Positions 24,901 through 37,058 of a stretch of 64,000 nucleotides of DNA are shown here, in pieces. The stretch covers positions 13,624,386-13,688,385 of the forward strand of contig JAJEKV010000003.1 of assembly GCA_021234155.1 (NCBI GenBank), given 5' to 3'. The translations under genes were made by a program, and so were the position numbers. Source of the DNA: Isoetes taiwanensis (Eukaryota > Streptophyta > Lycopodiopsida > Isoetales > Isoetaceae). How positions within the stretch are numbered: position 1 is the first letter of the stretch; each line of letters begins with the position of its first letter. The notes under the pieces were generated by a model. That model made no database searches. It was not told where the DNA came from and was given only the letters and a program-made list of their open reading frames with translations.

Positions 24901-27900
24901 AAACCGAAGAATCAAACGCGATAGGAGGAGGGGAAACCCTAAAGGAGTATAGACATTTAAGTAGATCTTCGTAGTTGTTTTAGAAAAGTGGATGAATTAA
25001 AATCCCAATGTAAATGCGTATATGTCTATTGTATATCTCGGGCGTTCACACATATAGTGGAGAAACATGAGTTTAGAGTCATGTTTTACGGATTTAGCGC
25101 TTAGATCAGGAAGCTCCTTCACTTCGACTACCAAATAAGGAAGCAAGGAAGCACAACGATAGCCCAAGATCAAAAGGGAAGAGCAAGTACGAGGGAGAAA
25201 CGACCAGAGCCCAAGCAAACCTTCGACTCCAAACACTTCGGGAAGTGCCCTCAAGTAGAAGACCACTCGTCCACCCAATGTCAGAATAAGAGACAACACC
25301 GGTCATGTCAAGATAATCAGCGCTGCACCAGGACATCGCCAGGACGCAACACTACCTCTTGTGGCAGCAGCAACACTTGACGAACTTATGACACGAGTGG
25401 CCTCAACAATAGAAGGAGGAACGACCCGACATCAACGAGCCAACTAAGAAGGCAACATCTCGACGACCATAATTCCACCTTGTGGTAATATAGGGTGATG
25501 CGCTATGACACGTGTATTAGATGGAGATGCACTTACGAAAGGCACTGCGACGAGGAGATATGCCTTCAACAACTAGGTGATGGCTTCGTCAGGTACTCCT
25601 ACTAGTAATTAGAAGAGAAGAAGCCGATCATATCTCCGACATGGGCACATCAAATGCCCAAGGTAGAAGCATTCGACACCTTAATGACAAGGATAGCAAC
25701 TGAAGCACCTTCGGCAAAAAGAGAGTTCAAGATAATAGCTAGGCTATTCAACGACAAGAGTATATCTAAGGCGGGTACTTCTTCAACTCAAGGGTCAAGC
25801 TGCGCAGATATAAGGATCCATCATCCCGACAATATAGCCAGCAGGGAGAAGAGCCATGATGCTTTACTTGACAGAGAGACCGACATGCATAGAGGGACAA
25901 AGGTCAGGAACTGAAAGCTGGAGAAGTGCTAGCAACTGACTTCTTCCACGAGCTCCCTAGAGGCAACAGGAGGATCAAAACTGACGAGCACAATCAAAAC
26001 CACCAGAAGGTACCTCAAGACAAGAAGACGGCATAGCACTGAGGAACGTGACAATGTCCAAGCCATGTGACCGAGGGGATCAAACAAGGAAGATTGGAAG
26101 CTCGATGGAGAAGCAACTAGGTGAGGCGAGGCGAGCCGATGACTTGCACGCGGACTTGCATGCAACTTGGTGAACCCAAGGATGGACGATTCAAAGAATA
26201 ACTGCAGAAGAGAACAACTCCAGAGAAGTATAGCCAAAGAAATTGCACACAGCCTCAAGAGACGCCTCCAAATAGCTTCAAGTATCATGAAGGGGGGAAC
26301 AATTACCGCCCGAGAACAGGATCAGGAAGCAGACCGAAATGTCGAAGCATCAACGACCAACACACCTTTAGTTAGAATGTGATGCAAAGCGTGTTGTGCC
26401 ATAGCCGACAAACATCGGAGGGTCCAAGTATATCAACAAGTTACCCCGGAGTATGAGCTGACGTACAAATAGGAGGATACAGATCGTCAACACCATTGCA
26501 CCGGGAGGAACACCGATGACATTACCAAGGAGTAGGTGTGCAACTCGAAGGGAGGCACAAGGGGGACCTAATAGCTCTAGTAGTAATTGTAATTATGTAA
26601 GCTATATGCTTTGCATGTATAGTTCCCTTGTTATTCCTTCCCTCCCATAGCATAACAGATCAAAGGAAGAGATGTCAGGCAATTTGTAGGGGTGAAGCAA
26701 TCAACATCCTCAACACTCTTCGGGCAACACGATAACGACAAGAGGACTCGACGTATGAGACATCGATGGAGTCGAAGAAACAATATCGGATACAGAGTCG
26801 TCCTTTAGCTGCCAAGACAAAGAGTTTAAGATGAAAGATCTTTTTCAACGGCGTCACCTTCAGGCTTTTGAAAAGCGGCATGGAAGATTCAAGTGATCAA
26901 CTACGCCATCAAAGCCTCCAGCCTCTACATCAAAGAGGAGCCACGGTCAAGGGGACTGAAGTATCGAGCGACTCGGAAGAACGTCACCTTGCTACTTCAA
27001 GCAGGCAACGAGTGGATGAGCTTCTAGCAAGCTCAAGGATCTAAGGCCATGGGGCCTAGTAGGTAATGTAGGGATGGTAACATCCATATTGGGATTAGAA
27101 GGCATTTCTAGATATTATCGCTGAAAGGATTGCCCCAATATTGAGCTAAGCGTCAAGGATTGGGAAGGAAATGCATAGGAGTAACTAAAATTATACACGA
27201 TTGTTAACATGCATCCAACATATTGAAACCACTTGGTGAGATTGATCTCCTCGCTAAGAAGGATTCATTGCTAGGATAATTGTTGACCATGTATAAATCT
27301 AGTACCTCCAAAGAATAATCCAACCAAAAGAAAAGAAGTAATCTAACAAGTCCGGCCAACTTGTTACGATGGCGTCAATTCGATTGGTAGGAATATTCCA
27401 AGAGTTTAAATAACTAAGAAAGGGGGAACCTCTAGAATATAAAAGAATAGTGCATGCAAGGTACACCTAAAATAAGAATTATAGTAACCAAATAGTCTTT
27501 TGAGACAAAAGGAATTGTCATAATGACAAAACCTTGTGGTTTAGAATCGTTCTAACTAAGTAGGTAACCCATAACTATATTGAAATAAATGATAACATAA
27601 TATGTGCATCCATCTTAGATGGTTATATATATCAGCTAAGGCTAGTAAATTAATGCGCTAAGTAAGAAGCGTATAACCTCTTAAGGAGGAGAATAGATAT
27701 GACGTTGTGTACAACGTCATTGAGGGGTGCAGGACCATTTTCTTTTCGAAGAAAGTGGGAGGGCTCAATCTTATGATTGAACGTACTTGCATCGAATTGA
27801 CCGACCCGTAGAATAGAGTTCACTCCGGCAATGGCCGAAGCGAACAGAGCGTAAGATAAATAGATACCTTAGTGCTCAGGAGGCCTTCAACGTGCGAGAC

Positions 27901-29563
27901 TGACGTAGTAGCTAACTACACCAACAAAGTGGAGCAAAACTATGGGAGCAATGCAAGGACCAAGTCATCTCCAAATTATTCGACGCCGGCTCAATGGGTG
28001 GATGTGTCTAGCCTTAAGCTTTAATGTGTCTTATTGATAAGTTAAATATGGACCCTAATAACTGCATAGAAATTGTTGTACGTATATGTATCATAGGGAA
28101 ATAAGTTAAATAACAACGGTAATGTGAGGTAGCATGTTAATTAATCCTTCGCAAGGATGCAATTCCTTCCAAGGATAGCTATATGACCTCAGGTCCTTAT
28201 AAATATAAATAGAAAATAGAATTCAGATATACTTAAGTGCATCTTAGGGATATACTTCCAAGGGTAATGCAGGACCCAAGGAAGAGAATAAGAAGCACAT
28301 CTAATTCTTGTGTATGATAATTAAAACCTTGTCTATGTAACAATAGGTCTAAATCAGGGTTATTGTTTAAATAATCGCGATCTAAAAGTCGTTAAATATT
28401 GTAAAGCTTAGAGTAAATATAATTGTACTATCGGAAGTAATGTATCCGATACTATGATAATATTAATTCATAAATATTACCTTAGGGTAATTATGTTAAT
28501 CACATGCATTAAAGGAGCCAGCAAAAAAATCGGCTCAGACATGTCGATTTGTGTTTAAATTAATTTCATGTGTAGTTAAGATTAATCTACGCATGCAGCC
28601 TATGCCAGGTATGGGTTGCATGCGTAATTACCGATGATGGGACCACTACGGTGATCTCTAGGACGTGGTGTAATGTCATTGTAGGCATGACCGCGGTTTT
28701 GCTTGAATGAGTTGGAAGGTAGATTAAAAAGTCTACTTCCGTCCCACGGAAGTAGACGACCTCGAGAGATAAGAGGTCATTCAGGAATGCATTGATAGGA
28801 AAGCACCTCTAGTCAATGCCTACGGGGAGGACCCTATCCTTCACGCCCAAATACGGGAAGGACCCTATCCTCCACGTCTCAGGCAACTAAAGGTGTAGGC
28901 ATGAGCGGCATATAGGCATTATAGGGCGCTGTCTCCACGGCCACGATGGAAGAAGCATCCTCTTCCTACGCCGGGAGATTAGTCATGCATTCATGTAGAT
29001 AGATGGGGTGGTTCCCTTATAACCAACTTTACATTAATATTCTAGCGTGGTGTGAATCCAGGAGGCCAATGAGAACGAAGAACCGGCGGGGAGTCGCACC
29101 ACGAGCACTTGTATGGAGTTCTAGAGTAGTTGTGATTTCTACCATTGAAACTAATCGCTTAAATCTTATGTGAGATAGTAAGTATGTAATTATAAATATT
29201 GTAAAATTAATGCAGGATTTCAAGGTGCAAAGACATGCAACACAAATTTTGTTAAAACGTGTTGCAAGGGATGAAGAGTACCTTGGAAGTGTAAATTTTG
29301 TATGAAATTGATAAACTTTGATAAACTTAAATGTTGTATTAAGTAAGGTTAGTAATTACCTTGTGTTGATTAAGTTATGAAGTGATAAGTCAATTGGATA
29401 ATGGAATAGTACAGTAATGTCTTAAACATTACCCTAGAATAATTCTAATAATTGTGTAAGTATAATAATAATAAATTGTATGCATCAAGTTGATTACAGG
29501 TTAAGAAGATCCCAAGGTGGGGAGACCCACGATGCTGCGGACAGCATCATTTCAAGGTGGGGA
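21994..29563 (+). other. LARD-like element interior with broken gag-like frames
   Basis: Short plus-strand frames between about 23300 and 26400 are rich in Arg, Lys, Gln and Glu (for example EELEAQLLEDIKVPADVQ near 23590) and are interrupted by stops; they may be remnants of gag or an extra ORF. No retroviral-type enzyme motif was found on either strand. From about 26600 to 29500 the sequence is AT-rich without ORFs above 60 codons. A 66-bp direct repeat occurs at 22600-22665 and 22800-22865. Confidence 0.6.
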
Positions 29564-29578
29564 GAATGTGACGTTCCA
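29512..29578 (+). other. Polypurine tract, duplicated, with a hairpin between copies
   Basis: CAAGGTGGGGAGA occurs at about 29513-29525 and again at 29563-29575, the second directly before the 3' LTR. Between them GATGCTG-cgga-CAGCATC (29531-29548) forms a 7-bp stem. The second copy is the expected plus-strand primer. Confidence 0.75.
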
Positions 29579-31187
29579 GCACAGTATACGGTCCTAAGAC
29601 GTATACTGTACTGCCTCGTCACGCGTACACGCCATTCCGACTGACGTGTACGCCAACGTGTAGCCGAGCAGGTAGCACCCTAGGGGGCAACTTGCAAGGT
29701 GTGTGCATTTAATTATGGGCACAATTGCCCATATGCACACTTATCCATGTGGGTGTCGATGTGTACACATTTATCCATGTGTACACATTTACCCATGTGG
29801 ATATCCTAGGCCACTTATTTAATATAAGTGGGGCCACATCCAATTATCCCACATGCCTAAAGGGGATAATGGGAACCCTAGCCCTAACCCTTTGTCTATA
29901 TAGGTTAAGGAAACCCTAACTTGCCATTTTCGTCCATAGGGTTTTAGGGCTCTGTTTTGCTTGCTCCAGGAGTCAAAACCGCATCCCAGACTCTGTCTGA
30001 GCGAACCAGCTCGTTAGTTTCCCAATCTAGCTTCATCTTCTAGCAGCAGAGCAGGATGGTCGAGTTCAGAGCAGGAGGAGCGAGCCAAGGATCAGGTATT
30101 TAGTCAATTTAATAGCCTAAACCGTCTTCCAGTCATTGAATCAGTAGGTTTAGCCTATTAAATTGCCCATAGCAGCCATTTAGATCTCTAGATACCAAGC
30201 TCTAACTAAAGAACCTAACTCTATGATATAGATTAGATCTTGTTCTTTAGTTCTTCTGTGATATATATGATGATGTATCTCTGTGGACTCATTGTATTGG
30301 GAAGGGGGGTAGAGACCCTAAAGCCTGGTAGTTGATGCTCCTAGCTAGCCTCTTTAGCACACTGTAAATTCGGCCTGTGTACAAGAACCACACCTGGTTG
30401 TGGGTGAAGGGGCCAGACTGGCTTATAAGGAGGTTCGTGTGTTAGACTCTTGAACGATCCCTCCTCCGTGTGTGTAAGGCCTACCGGGATCATTGTGGAC
30501 TAGGTCTAATGGCTTGCCACCGCGTGGGCAAGGCATGGGCTCGACACCGGTGGAGTGATCGTCACTCTCCATTGGATTCAAGTCCGAATAAGGGCGGTGG
30601 CCCTCTAGTCACCTTGAGTCAAAGATGTAGATCTCGGAGGGAGTGATCCCTACCTGCCCCATCGAACTGGGGAGATGCAACCCGTGAGTAGCCCCTTTGG
30701 CTATGCATCCGTGCTGGCTCTGATCCAGTCCCAACACTTTTCAGCCTACTCTGCAAAGTGTGCACAGGATGGGCGGATGGAGTGGACTACCCTAAGCCAT
30801 GTTCTCATGCCAGCCAAATCCATTGCCATGAATTCTGTCTGCAATGAACTCTGGAGACCCAAGCCGTCAGTCATCCCCTTTGAGTCTGAGCCTTGGGTAG
30901 GATTTCCATATGTGATGTACTGATCCTTGTCTATGCAGATATGTGATGGGCCATCCTTCGAGATGGTTATGTGATGTTGATGTTGTATACTGACATGTAT
31001 ATTTACGCTTCCGCAGCTAGGTAGGCCCTGAGGGAGACAGGGTAAATGACCCCTTCATTCTTCCCACTGGAACTCATCAAGGTTGCAGTGATACGTGGAG
31101 GGCCCTGTATCAGTATGGAGCTGGTATGGGGGATGAACTCCTGTTTGTATACGGTGAGTGCACCGTATATGAGTAGGGGATGTCACA
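29579..31187 (+). repeat. 3' LTR of the LARD-like element
   Basis: 1609 bp, same ends as the 5' LTR (TGACGTTCC...GATGTCACA). It differs by small indels (for example near 29870, 30440 and 31070) and scattered substitutions. It is followed by the GAGATTA duplication and then by the resumed gypsy gag frame. Confidence 0.9.
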
Positions 31188-31194
31188 GAGATTA

Positions 31195-31397
31195 TGAGGA
31201 AAGGTGCAGTATAAAAGACTATTTTGCAAGGCAGGAGGCAGCCAAGGCTACTGAACCAAATGCTGCAAATAGATTTGCCCCCGAACCAAGTCCTTCTACC
31301 TCAGTTAGATTTGCTACTGATCCAGTTGTGTCAATCAGGTTTATGCAGGAATTAAAGGAACAAGAAGAGATTATGGTTGTGCATACCAGAGCCATGC
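31195..31397 (+). pseudogene. gag: Gypsy gag continuation between the two inserts
   Basis: The frame DYEERCSIKDYFARQEAAKA..., ...SIRFMQELKEQEEIMVVHTRAM continues the gag started at 19364 and is cut by the copia element at 31398. After removal of copia it reads directly into the protease segment at 37059. Confidence 0.7.
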
Positions 31398-32075
31398 TGT
31401 GAAGATATGTCAGGTTATATTATATGCATAGATTAACAGTGTTACATGATAAGATTGTGCAGGTTCATGAAGTCATATACAATATTGATCTATGAGAAGC
31501 AGTGGCAGTAGGTCAACGTATAGGTTATGACCGAACCTAAGGAAGTATGAAGTCAATGCTTGAAAAAATTAGGTCTGCGGGCTAATACTACCCGGACATC
31601 GCTACGCCCGCTAGAAAACGTCAGTTACCCCCTGCCCGCAGATTAGGGTTTTGCACCGTCTGGTCAAATGAGTCAAAGTCAATGAGCCATTATATACAAG
31701 TCAGCCTGTGGGATATTTGTGAAGCCAAAATTTATGGATGGCAAGGCCTATCTACTCCGAATCTTTAGGCAAGTCGGTAGATAAGGGGATGCACAATCTA
31801 CAAGGGAGGGGGGACAATCAGGTGGATCAAGACCTAGGCATGCCGAAATATGGCCCATACTAGCTTGGTTGATTGACCATAACTTGATTTGGATTTGGTG
31901 TGAAGTTCATAAGTGCACAAAGGAATTAGTGACCACAACTTGGCTTCCTTGGTGCTAGATTCTATTGTAATTAAAGACTAAGACATATTTAATTGTTGAG
32001 AAATTTGAGTTGAACTTTACATGTGTTTGTCTCATCCTTGCTATTGGAATTGTCTAAGGGTTCATTAATCTAACA
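31398..32075 (+). repeat. Copia 5' LTR
   Basis: 678 bp. A TATATA-like word (ccattatatacaag, near 31688) is a plausible promoter. It ends TTCATTAATCTAACA directly before the primer-binding site. Confidence 0.9.
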
Positions 32076-32108
32076 GTGGTATCAGAGCCTTAAAATTCCA
32101 GGTGCAGA

Positions 32109-32831
32109 ATGTCAACGCGCTTTGGAGCAAATCTCCTCAATTCCATTGAGATATTTAAAGGAGATAGTGGCTTTCAGTTATGGAAGCAAAGTATAAAGGA
32201 GGTATTGGAATTTGAAAACCTATGGTATTTATGTGATGTAAATACAGCTGGTACAGGAGCAGGCACTGGGGATTCTGGTGGTGATTGTATAGGAGGACCT
32301 ATTGCTAGTGCTAGCTCTGTTGCAAGTGGTGCACAGGCTGGATCTCCAGGTACAGGAGGAGCTGCTAGTGCAAGTGTTGGTGGAGGTACAACCTTGAGGA
32401 CAAGTGCTGATGAGAAAACAAAAATTATGGAAGCGCAATCAATAATCAGCAGCAAGGTTGGTACTGTGATTAAGTTAAAATTAAGAGGCAAATCTCCAGC
32501 AGACATGTGGAAGTATATGATTGAAAATTATGAGATTAAATCATCATCTCAAATAGATGTTTTGGAAAAACAACTAAGAAAGTTAAAGCTCTATGAAAGA
32601 GACAATATTATAGAATTTTTAGAGAAATTTGAGTCTATTATTGCTGACCTTGAAGGTGCAAGGGTTGTTCTTAATGATGACTACCAATTATTAGCTATTT
32701 CTAGAGCTGTATCTCATAATGCACAACTTGCTACTCTGTTGAGGAATGTTGCCAGGTCCAAGGAGCATGCCATCAAGATGATTCGTACAGAGTTTGAGCA
32801 AGGAATGGATGCTGATGATGATGAGGCATAA
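32109..32831 (+). CDS. gag: Copia gag (N-terminal part), ends at an in-frame TAA
   Basis: 240 codons from ATG at 32109. The gag core is seen as IEIFKGDSGFQLWKQSIKEV, then SPADMWKYMIENYEIKSS and KQLRKLKLYERDNIIEFLEK, typical of copia UBN2-type gag. An unusual Gly/Ser/Ala-rich insert of about 45 residues (from about residue 46, GTGAGTGDSGGD onward) separates the first block from the rest. The TAA at 32829-32831 is followed in the same frame by the zinc-knuckle region, so an intact parent probably had a single gag-pol ORF, or used read-through. In this copy the stop may simply be a mutation. Confidence 0.85.
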   Translation: MSTRFGANLLNSIEIFKGDSGFQLWKQSIKEVLEFENLWYLCDVNTAGTGAGTGDSGGDCIGGPIASASSVASGAQAGSPGTGGAASASVGGGTTLRTSADEKTKIMEAQSIISSKVGTVIKLKLRGKSPADMWKYMIENYEIKSSSQIDVLEKQLRKLKLYERDNIIEFLEKFESIIADLEGARVVLNDDYQLLAISRAVSHNAQLATLLRNVARSKEHAIKMIRTEFEQGMDADDDEA

Positions 32832-35144
32832 GTGTTGTATGTTGGTAAAAAAGGTAAGAAATCTTATGATAAAGGGAAGATAGGTCCATGCTTTAAATGT
32901 AACAGTTATGGACATTTGAAGATAAATTGTCCCAAGCAAGACAAAGAAATAGTCTGTTATAATTGTGAAGGAAAAGGTCACATGGCAAACAAGTGTCCAA
33001 GTCCGAAAAGAAATAAAGGAAAAGATAAGAAATATTTTGAGGGCAAGAGCAGAGGAGGAAGAAATAATCCTAGCTTGAATGTGGTTAAAGAATCTGAGGA
33101 GGAAGAACTAGATGAAGATATAGAGGTAAATATCTCAACCAATTGTTTTTCAAAGGAAAAATCTCATAACAAGAATGTTCTCATTTTAGATTCAGGAGCT
33201 GAAAAATCAGTAGCTTCAAGCTCAAGATTGTTGAAAAATTGCAAAGGGGAAGCAAAAGGACATGTACAGTTCGGAAATGGAGATTTGAAGCAAATTAAAG
33301 ACAGTGGAATGCTTGAGTTGTTTGATTTGCAAGGAAAGAAAATTATACTGGAAAAGGTATTATATGTGCCTAGTCTTGTAAGGAATTTAATTTCCATTGC
33401 GCAGTTGGTAGACCTTGGTTATAAGGTTGTGTTTGAAAGATTGCAATGTAATGTGTTATATGAAAATAAAGTGAAGTTTATTGGCAGAAGAATTGGGAAT
33501 CTATTTGGTCTTGATAACATACATTGTGAACCAACCTGTTTGAATCTTGTAACTCTGCCATCAGTTGATATATGGCATGGAAGACTTGGCCATGCAAACT
33601 CCAAAATCATTGAGTTATTATGTAAGAAAGGATTCATAGAAGCAGATCTGAATCAATCTGGAAAAACTATATGTGTAGGATGTGCACTTGGCAAACATAA
33701 TCGACTAGCTTTTAAAAGATCTAACAAAAGAGCACAAGGTTTGCTGGATCTAGTTCACACTGATTTGTGTGGACCAATGAATATAACAGGGTTATCTGGA
33801 AAGAGATATTTCATGACCTTAATTGATGACTTTAGCAGACATACTCACATATATTGCTTGAAGACAAAACATAAGGCAATGGAAGTATTCAAACAATATG
33901 TAAATGAAGTTGAGACTGAAACTGGCAGAAAAATCAAGTGCTTGAGGTCTGACAGGGGTGGAGAATTTATGTCAGGAGAGTTTAAACAATATTGTAAACT
34001 TAAGGGAATAAGACGACAACTTACATGTAGATATTCACCTCAACAGAATGGCGCTGCAGAAAGAAAGAATAGAACTCTTCTCAATGCAGTGAGAAGTATG
34101 CTGAAATTCTCAGGGCTTCCCAATTTTCTATGGGAAGAGGCTGTTCAAGCAGCTGCCATGATTCAAAATAGTCTGCCATCTGTAAGTATACAAGGGGCAA
34201 TCCCTGATATGCTTTGGTCAGGGAAAACAATAGAGTACAATAAGCTAAGAATATATGGGTGCTTAGCATACACTCATATTCTGAAAGAGCTCGAAAAGAA
34301 ATTAGATGACAGAGCCATGATTACATATCTAGTTGGATATGACAAACAATCTAAGGCATTTAGGTTATATAATCCAAGCACTAGAAAAATTGTGGTAAGT
34401 AGAGATGTAACCTTTGATGAATCTCAGGTTTATAAAGTGCTGATCAAGGAGAATAAACAGAAGGAGGTTGCTGAAAGTATAATTAATGCAGATAATGCTG
34501 AAAATGATATGACTAATACCAAAATGATTGATAATGACGATGATATGTTAGATGATCAGAAAAACAGTGGTGCAGGGACTGAGGAGAACACTAATGAAGG
34601 AGGAGGTGATTCTGAAGAAGGGCAGCTGCCAAATCCAGAGTTCACAGCTGAGCCATCTGAGCCCGTAACTATTGTTGACATACCTCAAAAGAAGAAAAGA
34701 GCTACTGAAGTAGAGAAGTTGCAACAAGCAAATATAAAAATTGATCCCTTAGTCCATGGTCGAACAAGTCGAGGTAAGAGTAAAAGAATTCAGAATATAG
34801 AAGGCGAATTGGATAGTGTATTTGAGATTTTAGCCCACTTCGATCCAGAAATCCCAAATACATATGAAGATGTATTAAACTCAGCAGAGAGAGGTAAATG
34901 GATAAATGCTATGAATGAGGAGATGGATTCATTTCATAATACTAAAACATATGAGCTTGTTGATAGACCTTGTGGGAAAAATATTGTAGGTAACAAGTGG
35001 CTATTCAGAATAAAAGCAGGTGTGGATGGGAAGACGCCTAGATACAAAGCCAGATTGGTTGCCCAAGGATTCTCACAGAAAAAAGGTCAGGACTTTGATG
35101 AAACCTTCTCTCCATTAGTGAAAATGAATAGTATTAGGATGTGA
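32832..35144 (+). pseudogene. pol: Copia gag-pol: zinc knuckles, protease, integrase, RT start
   Basis: In frame with the preceding gag. Domains in order: two zinc knuckles (CFKCNSYGHLKINC and CYNCEGKGHMANKC), aspartic protease (LILDSGAEKSV, near 33180), GAG-pre-integrase (WHGRLGHANSKII and CVGCALGKHNR), integrase core (HTDLCGPMN with the first Asp, LRSDRGGEF with the second, PQQNGAAERKNR with the Glu) and the start of RT (WLFRIKAGVDGK, YKARLVAQGFSQKKGQDFDE). The frame ends at TGA 35142-35144 but continues directly in the next segment, so the TGA is a point mutation inside RT. Confidence 0.9.
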
Positions 35145-36363
35145 TTGGCAATTGCAAATGCTTGTGATTTAGAACTACATCATATGGATGTAAAGACTGC
35201 ATTTTTGAATGCAACCTTAGAAGAAGAAATCTTTACGAAGCAGGCTCCAGGATTTGAACAGGGAAGTGACAAAGTTTGGAAGCTCAATAGAGCAGTATAT
35301 GGGTTGAGACAGTCTCCTCGTGAATGGTATAAGTGTATGGATGGGTTTCTACGAGAACATGAATTTATTAAACTAGATAATGATGGAAATCTGTATAAAT
35401 TCCAGCATGGGGAAGAATGGTGTATCATAGCATTGTATGTTGATGATAATCTTATGGTAGCAAAAGGGACAACTTGCTTGAATATGTGCAAGGAATTGCT
35501 AAAACAAAGATTTGAAATGACTGACTTAGGTGAGTTGAAAAACTTCCTAGGAGTTGAAATGAGCAGAAATAGAGCAGAAGGCATAATAATGCTTACTCAA
35601 AAGAAACAAATACTAGACATGTTGAAGAAATTTAATATGCAAGATTGTAAAGCTTGCAAAACTCCTGCAGTACCTGGCTATAAATTGTCTGAGAGCATGT
35701 GTCCAAAAGATGAAATTGAAAGTCATTGATTGCATATGTGGCCAATTGCACAAGGCCTGATATTGCACATAGTGTTAATATCTTAAGTAGATATAATACT
35801 GATTCTGGCAGAGATCATTGGACTGCTGCAAAAAGAGTCATAAGATATTTAAAAGGAATTGTTGAAGAAGGAATTAAATACACTACAGATAATTTAATTC
35901 TTGAAGGTTTTTGTGATGCAGATTGGGGAGGGGATGTAGATACCAGAAAATCAACTTCAGGATATCTAGTCATGTTAGGAGGTGCACCTATATCCTGGAA
36001 ATGCAAAAAAACAATCTGCCATAGCCATGTCTAGTGCAGAGGCAGAATATGTTGCTGCCACTTTATGCTCAAAAGAGATCGTTTGGGAAAGAAGACTGAT
36101 TATAGAGCTAGGGTTTGAGCAACCATTGGCTACAAAAGTTTGGTCTGACAGTCTGTATAGCATTGTCAAAAAATCCAGTTCTACATGAAAGGACTAAACA
36201 TATAGAACTAGAAATGCACTTTATTAGAGATGCTGTCAGAAAGAAATTGGTAAGTATGTTATATTTAAAAACAGAAGAGCAACTAGCAAACATACTTACA
36301 AAGTCACTGGCAGAACGGATTAATTATCTGAAAGGCAAAATAATGCATATAAATATAACATGA
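35145..36363 (+). pseudogene. pol: Copia RT and RNase H, with frameshifts
   Basis: RT continues in the same frame after the stop (HHMDVKTAFLNATLEEEI, AVYGLRQSPREWYK, IALYVDDNLMVA with the catalytic YVDD, DLGELKNFLGVEMSR). A frame change near 35728 leads into LIAYVANCTRPDIAHSVN and the RNase H block KSTSGYLVMLGG. Two further shifts at A-runs (near 36008 and 36170) precede SAEAEYVAATLCSKEIVW and HIELEMHFIRDAVRKK. Ends with TGA at 36361-36363, just before the polypurine tract and 3' LTR. Confidence 0.88.
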
Positions 36364-36370
36364 AGGAGGA

Positions 36371-37053
36371 TGTGAAGATATGTCAGGTTATATTATATGC
36401 ATAGATTAACAGTGTTACATGATAAGATTGTGCAGGTTCATGAAGTCATATACAATATTGATCTATGAGAAGCAGTGGCAGTAGGTCAACGTATAGGTTA
36501 TGACCGAACCTAAGGAAGTATGAAGTCAATGCTTGAAAAAATTAGGTCTGCAGGCTGGTACTACCCGGACATCGCTACGCCCGCTAGAAAACGTCAGTTA
36601 CCCCCTGCCCGCAGATTAGGGTTTTGCGCCGTCTGGTCAAATGAGTCAAAGTCAACAAGCCATTATATACAAGTTAGCCTGTGGGATATTTGTGAAGCCG
36701 AAATTTATGGACGGCAAGGCCTATCTACTTCGAATCTTTAGGCAAGTCGGTAGACTTTCCTGTATAAGGGGATGCACAATCTATAAGGGAGGGGGGACAA
36801 TCAGGTGGATCAAGACCTAGGCATACCGGAATATGGCCCATACTAGCTTGGTTGATTGACCATAACTTGATTTGGATTTGGTGTGAATAAGTCCACAAAG
36901 GAATTAGTGACCACAACTTGGCTTCCTTGGTGCTAGATTCTATTGTACTTAAAGACTAAGACATATTTAATTGTTGAGAAATTTGAGTTGAACTTTACAT
37001 GTGTTTGTCTCATCCTTGCTATTGGAATTGTCTAAGGGTTCATTAATCTAACA
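36371..37053 (+). repeat. Copia 3' LTR
   Basis: 683 bp, same ends as the 5' LTR, followed by the CATGC target duplication. Confidence 0.9.
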
Positions 37054-37058
37054 CATGC

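Larger units (their letters stand above)
20386..31187 (+). mobile_element. Large non-autonomous LTR retrotransposon (LARD-like), 10.8 kb
   Basis: Two long LTRs (20386-21980 and 29579-31187) start TG and end CA and are near identical apart from small indels. The 5' LTR is followed at once by the initiator-Met primer site TGGTATCAGAGC (21982-21993), and the 3' LTR is preceded by a polypurine tract (29564-29578). The same 7 bp, GAGATTA, flank both ends (20379-20385 and 31188-31194). The 7.6-kb interior has no recognisable RT, protease or integrase, only a purine-rich region with gag-like broken frames, so it needs enzymes from another element. Orientation is plus. The high LTR similarity means a fairly recent insertion. 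Confidence 0.9.
31398..37053 (+). mobile_element. Ty1/copia LTR retrotransposon, complete structure, mutated coding region
   Basis: LTRs at 31398-32075 and 36371-37053 (TGTGAAGATATG...ATCTAACA) are about 97 percent alike by eye. The 3' copy has a 10-bp insertion near 36755. A 5-bp target duplication CATGC lies at 31393-31397 and 37054-37058. The initiator-Met primer site TGGTATCAGAGC is at 32077-32088 and the polypurine tract GAAGGAGGA directly precedes the 3' LTR. Protein order is gag, protease, integrase, RT, RNase H, as in copia elements. Two in-frame stops and at least three frameshifts make this copy non-autonomous. It is the youngest insert in the gypsy element. Confidence 0.95.

Noticed and set aside
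25000-25340. Minus ORFs of 76-100 codons inside the LARD-like element
   Set aside because: They are the complement of a purine-rich plus strand, with no conserved motifs, and are likely compositional shadows.
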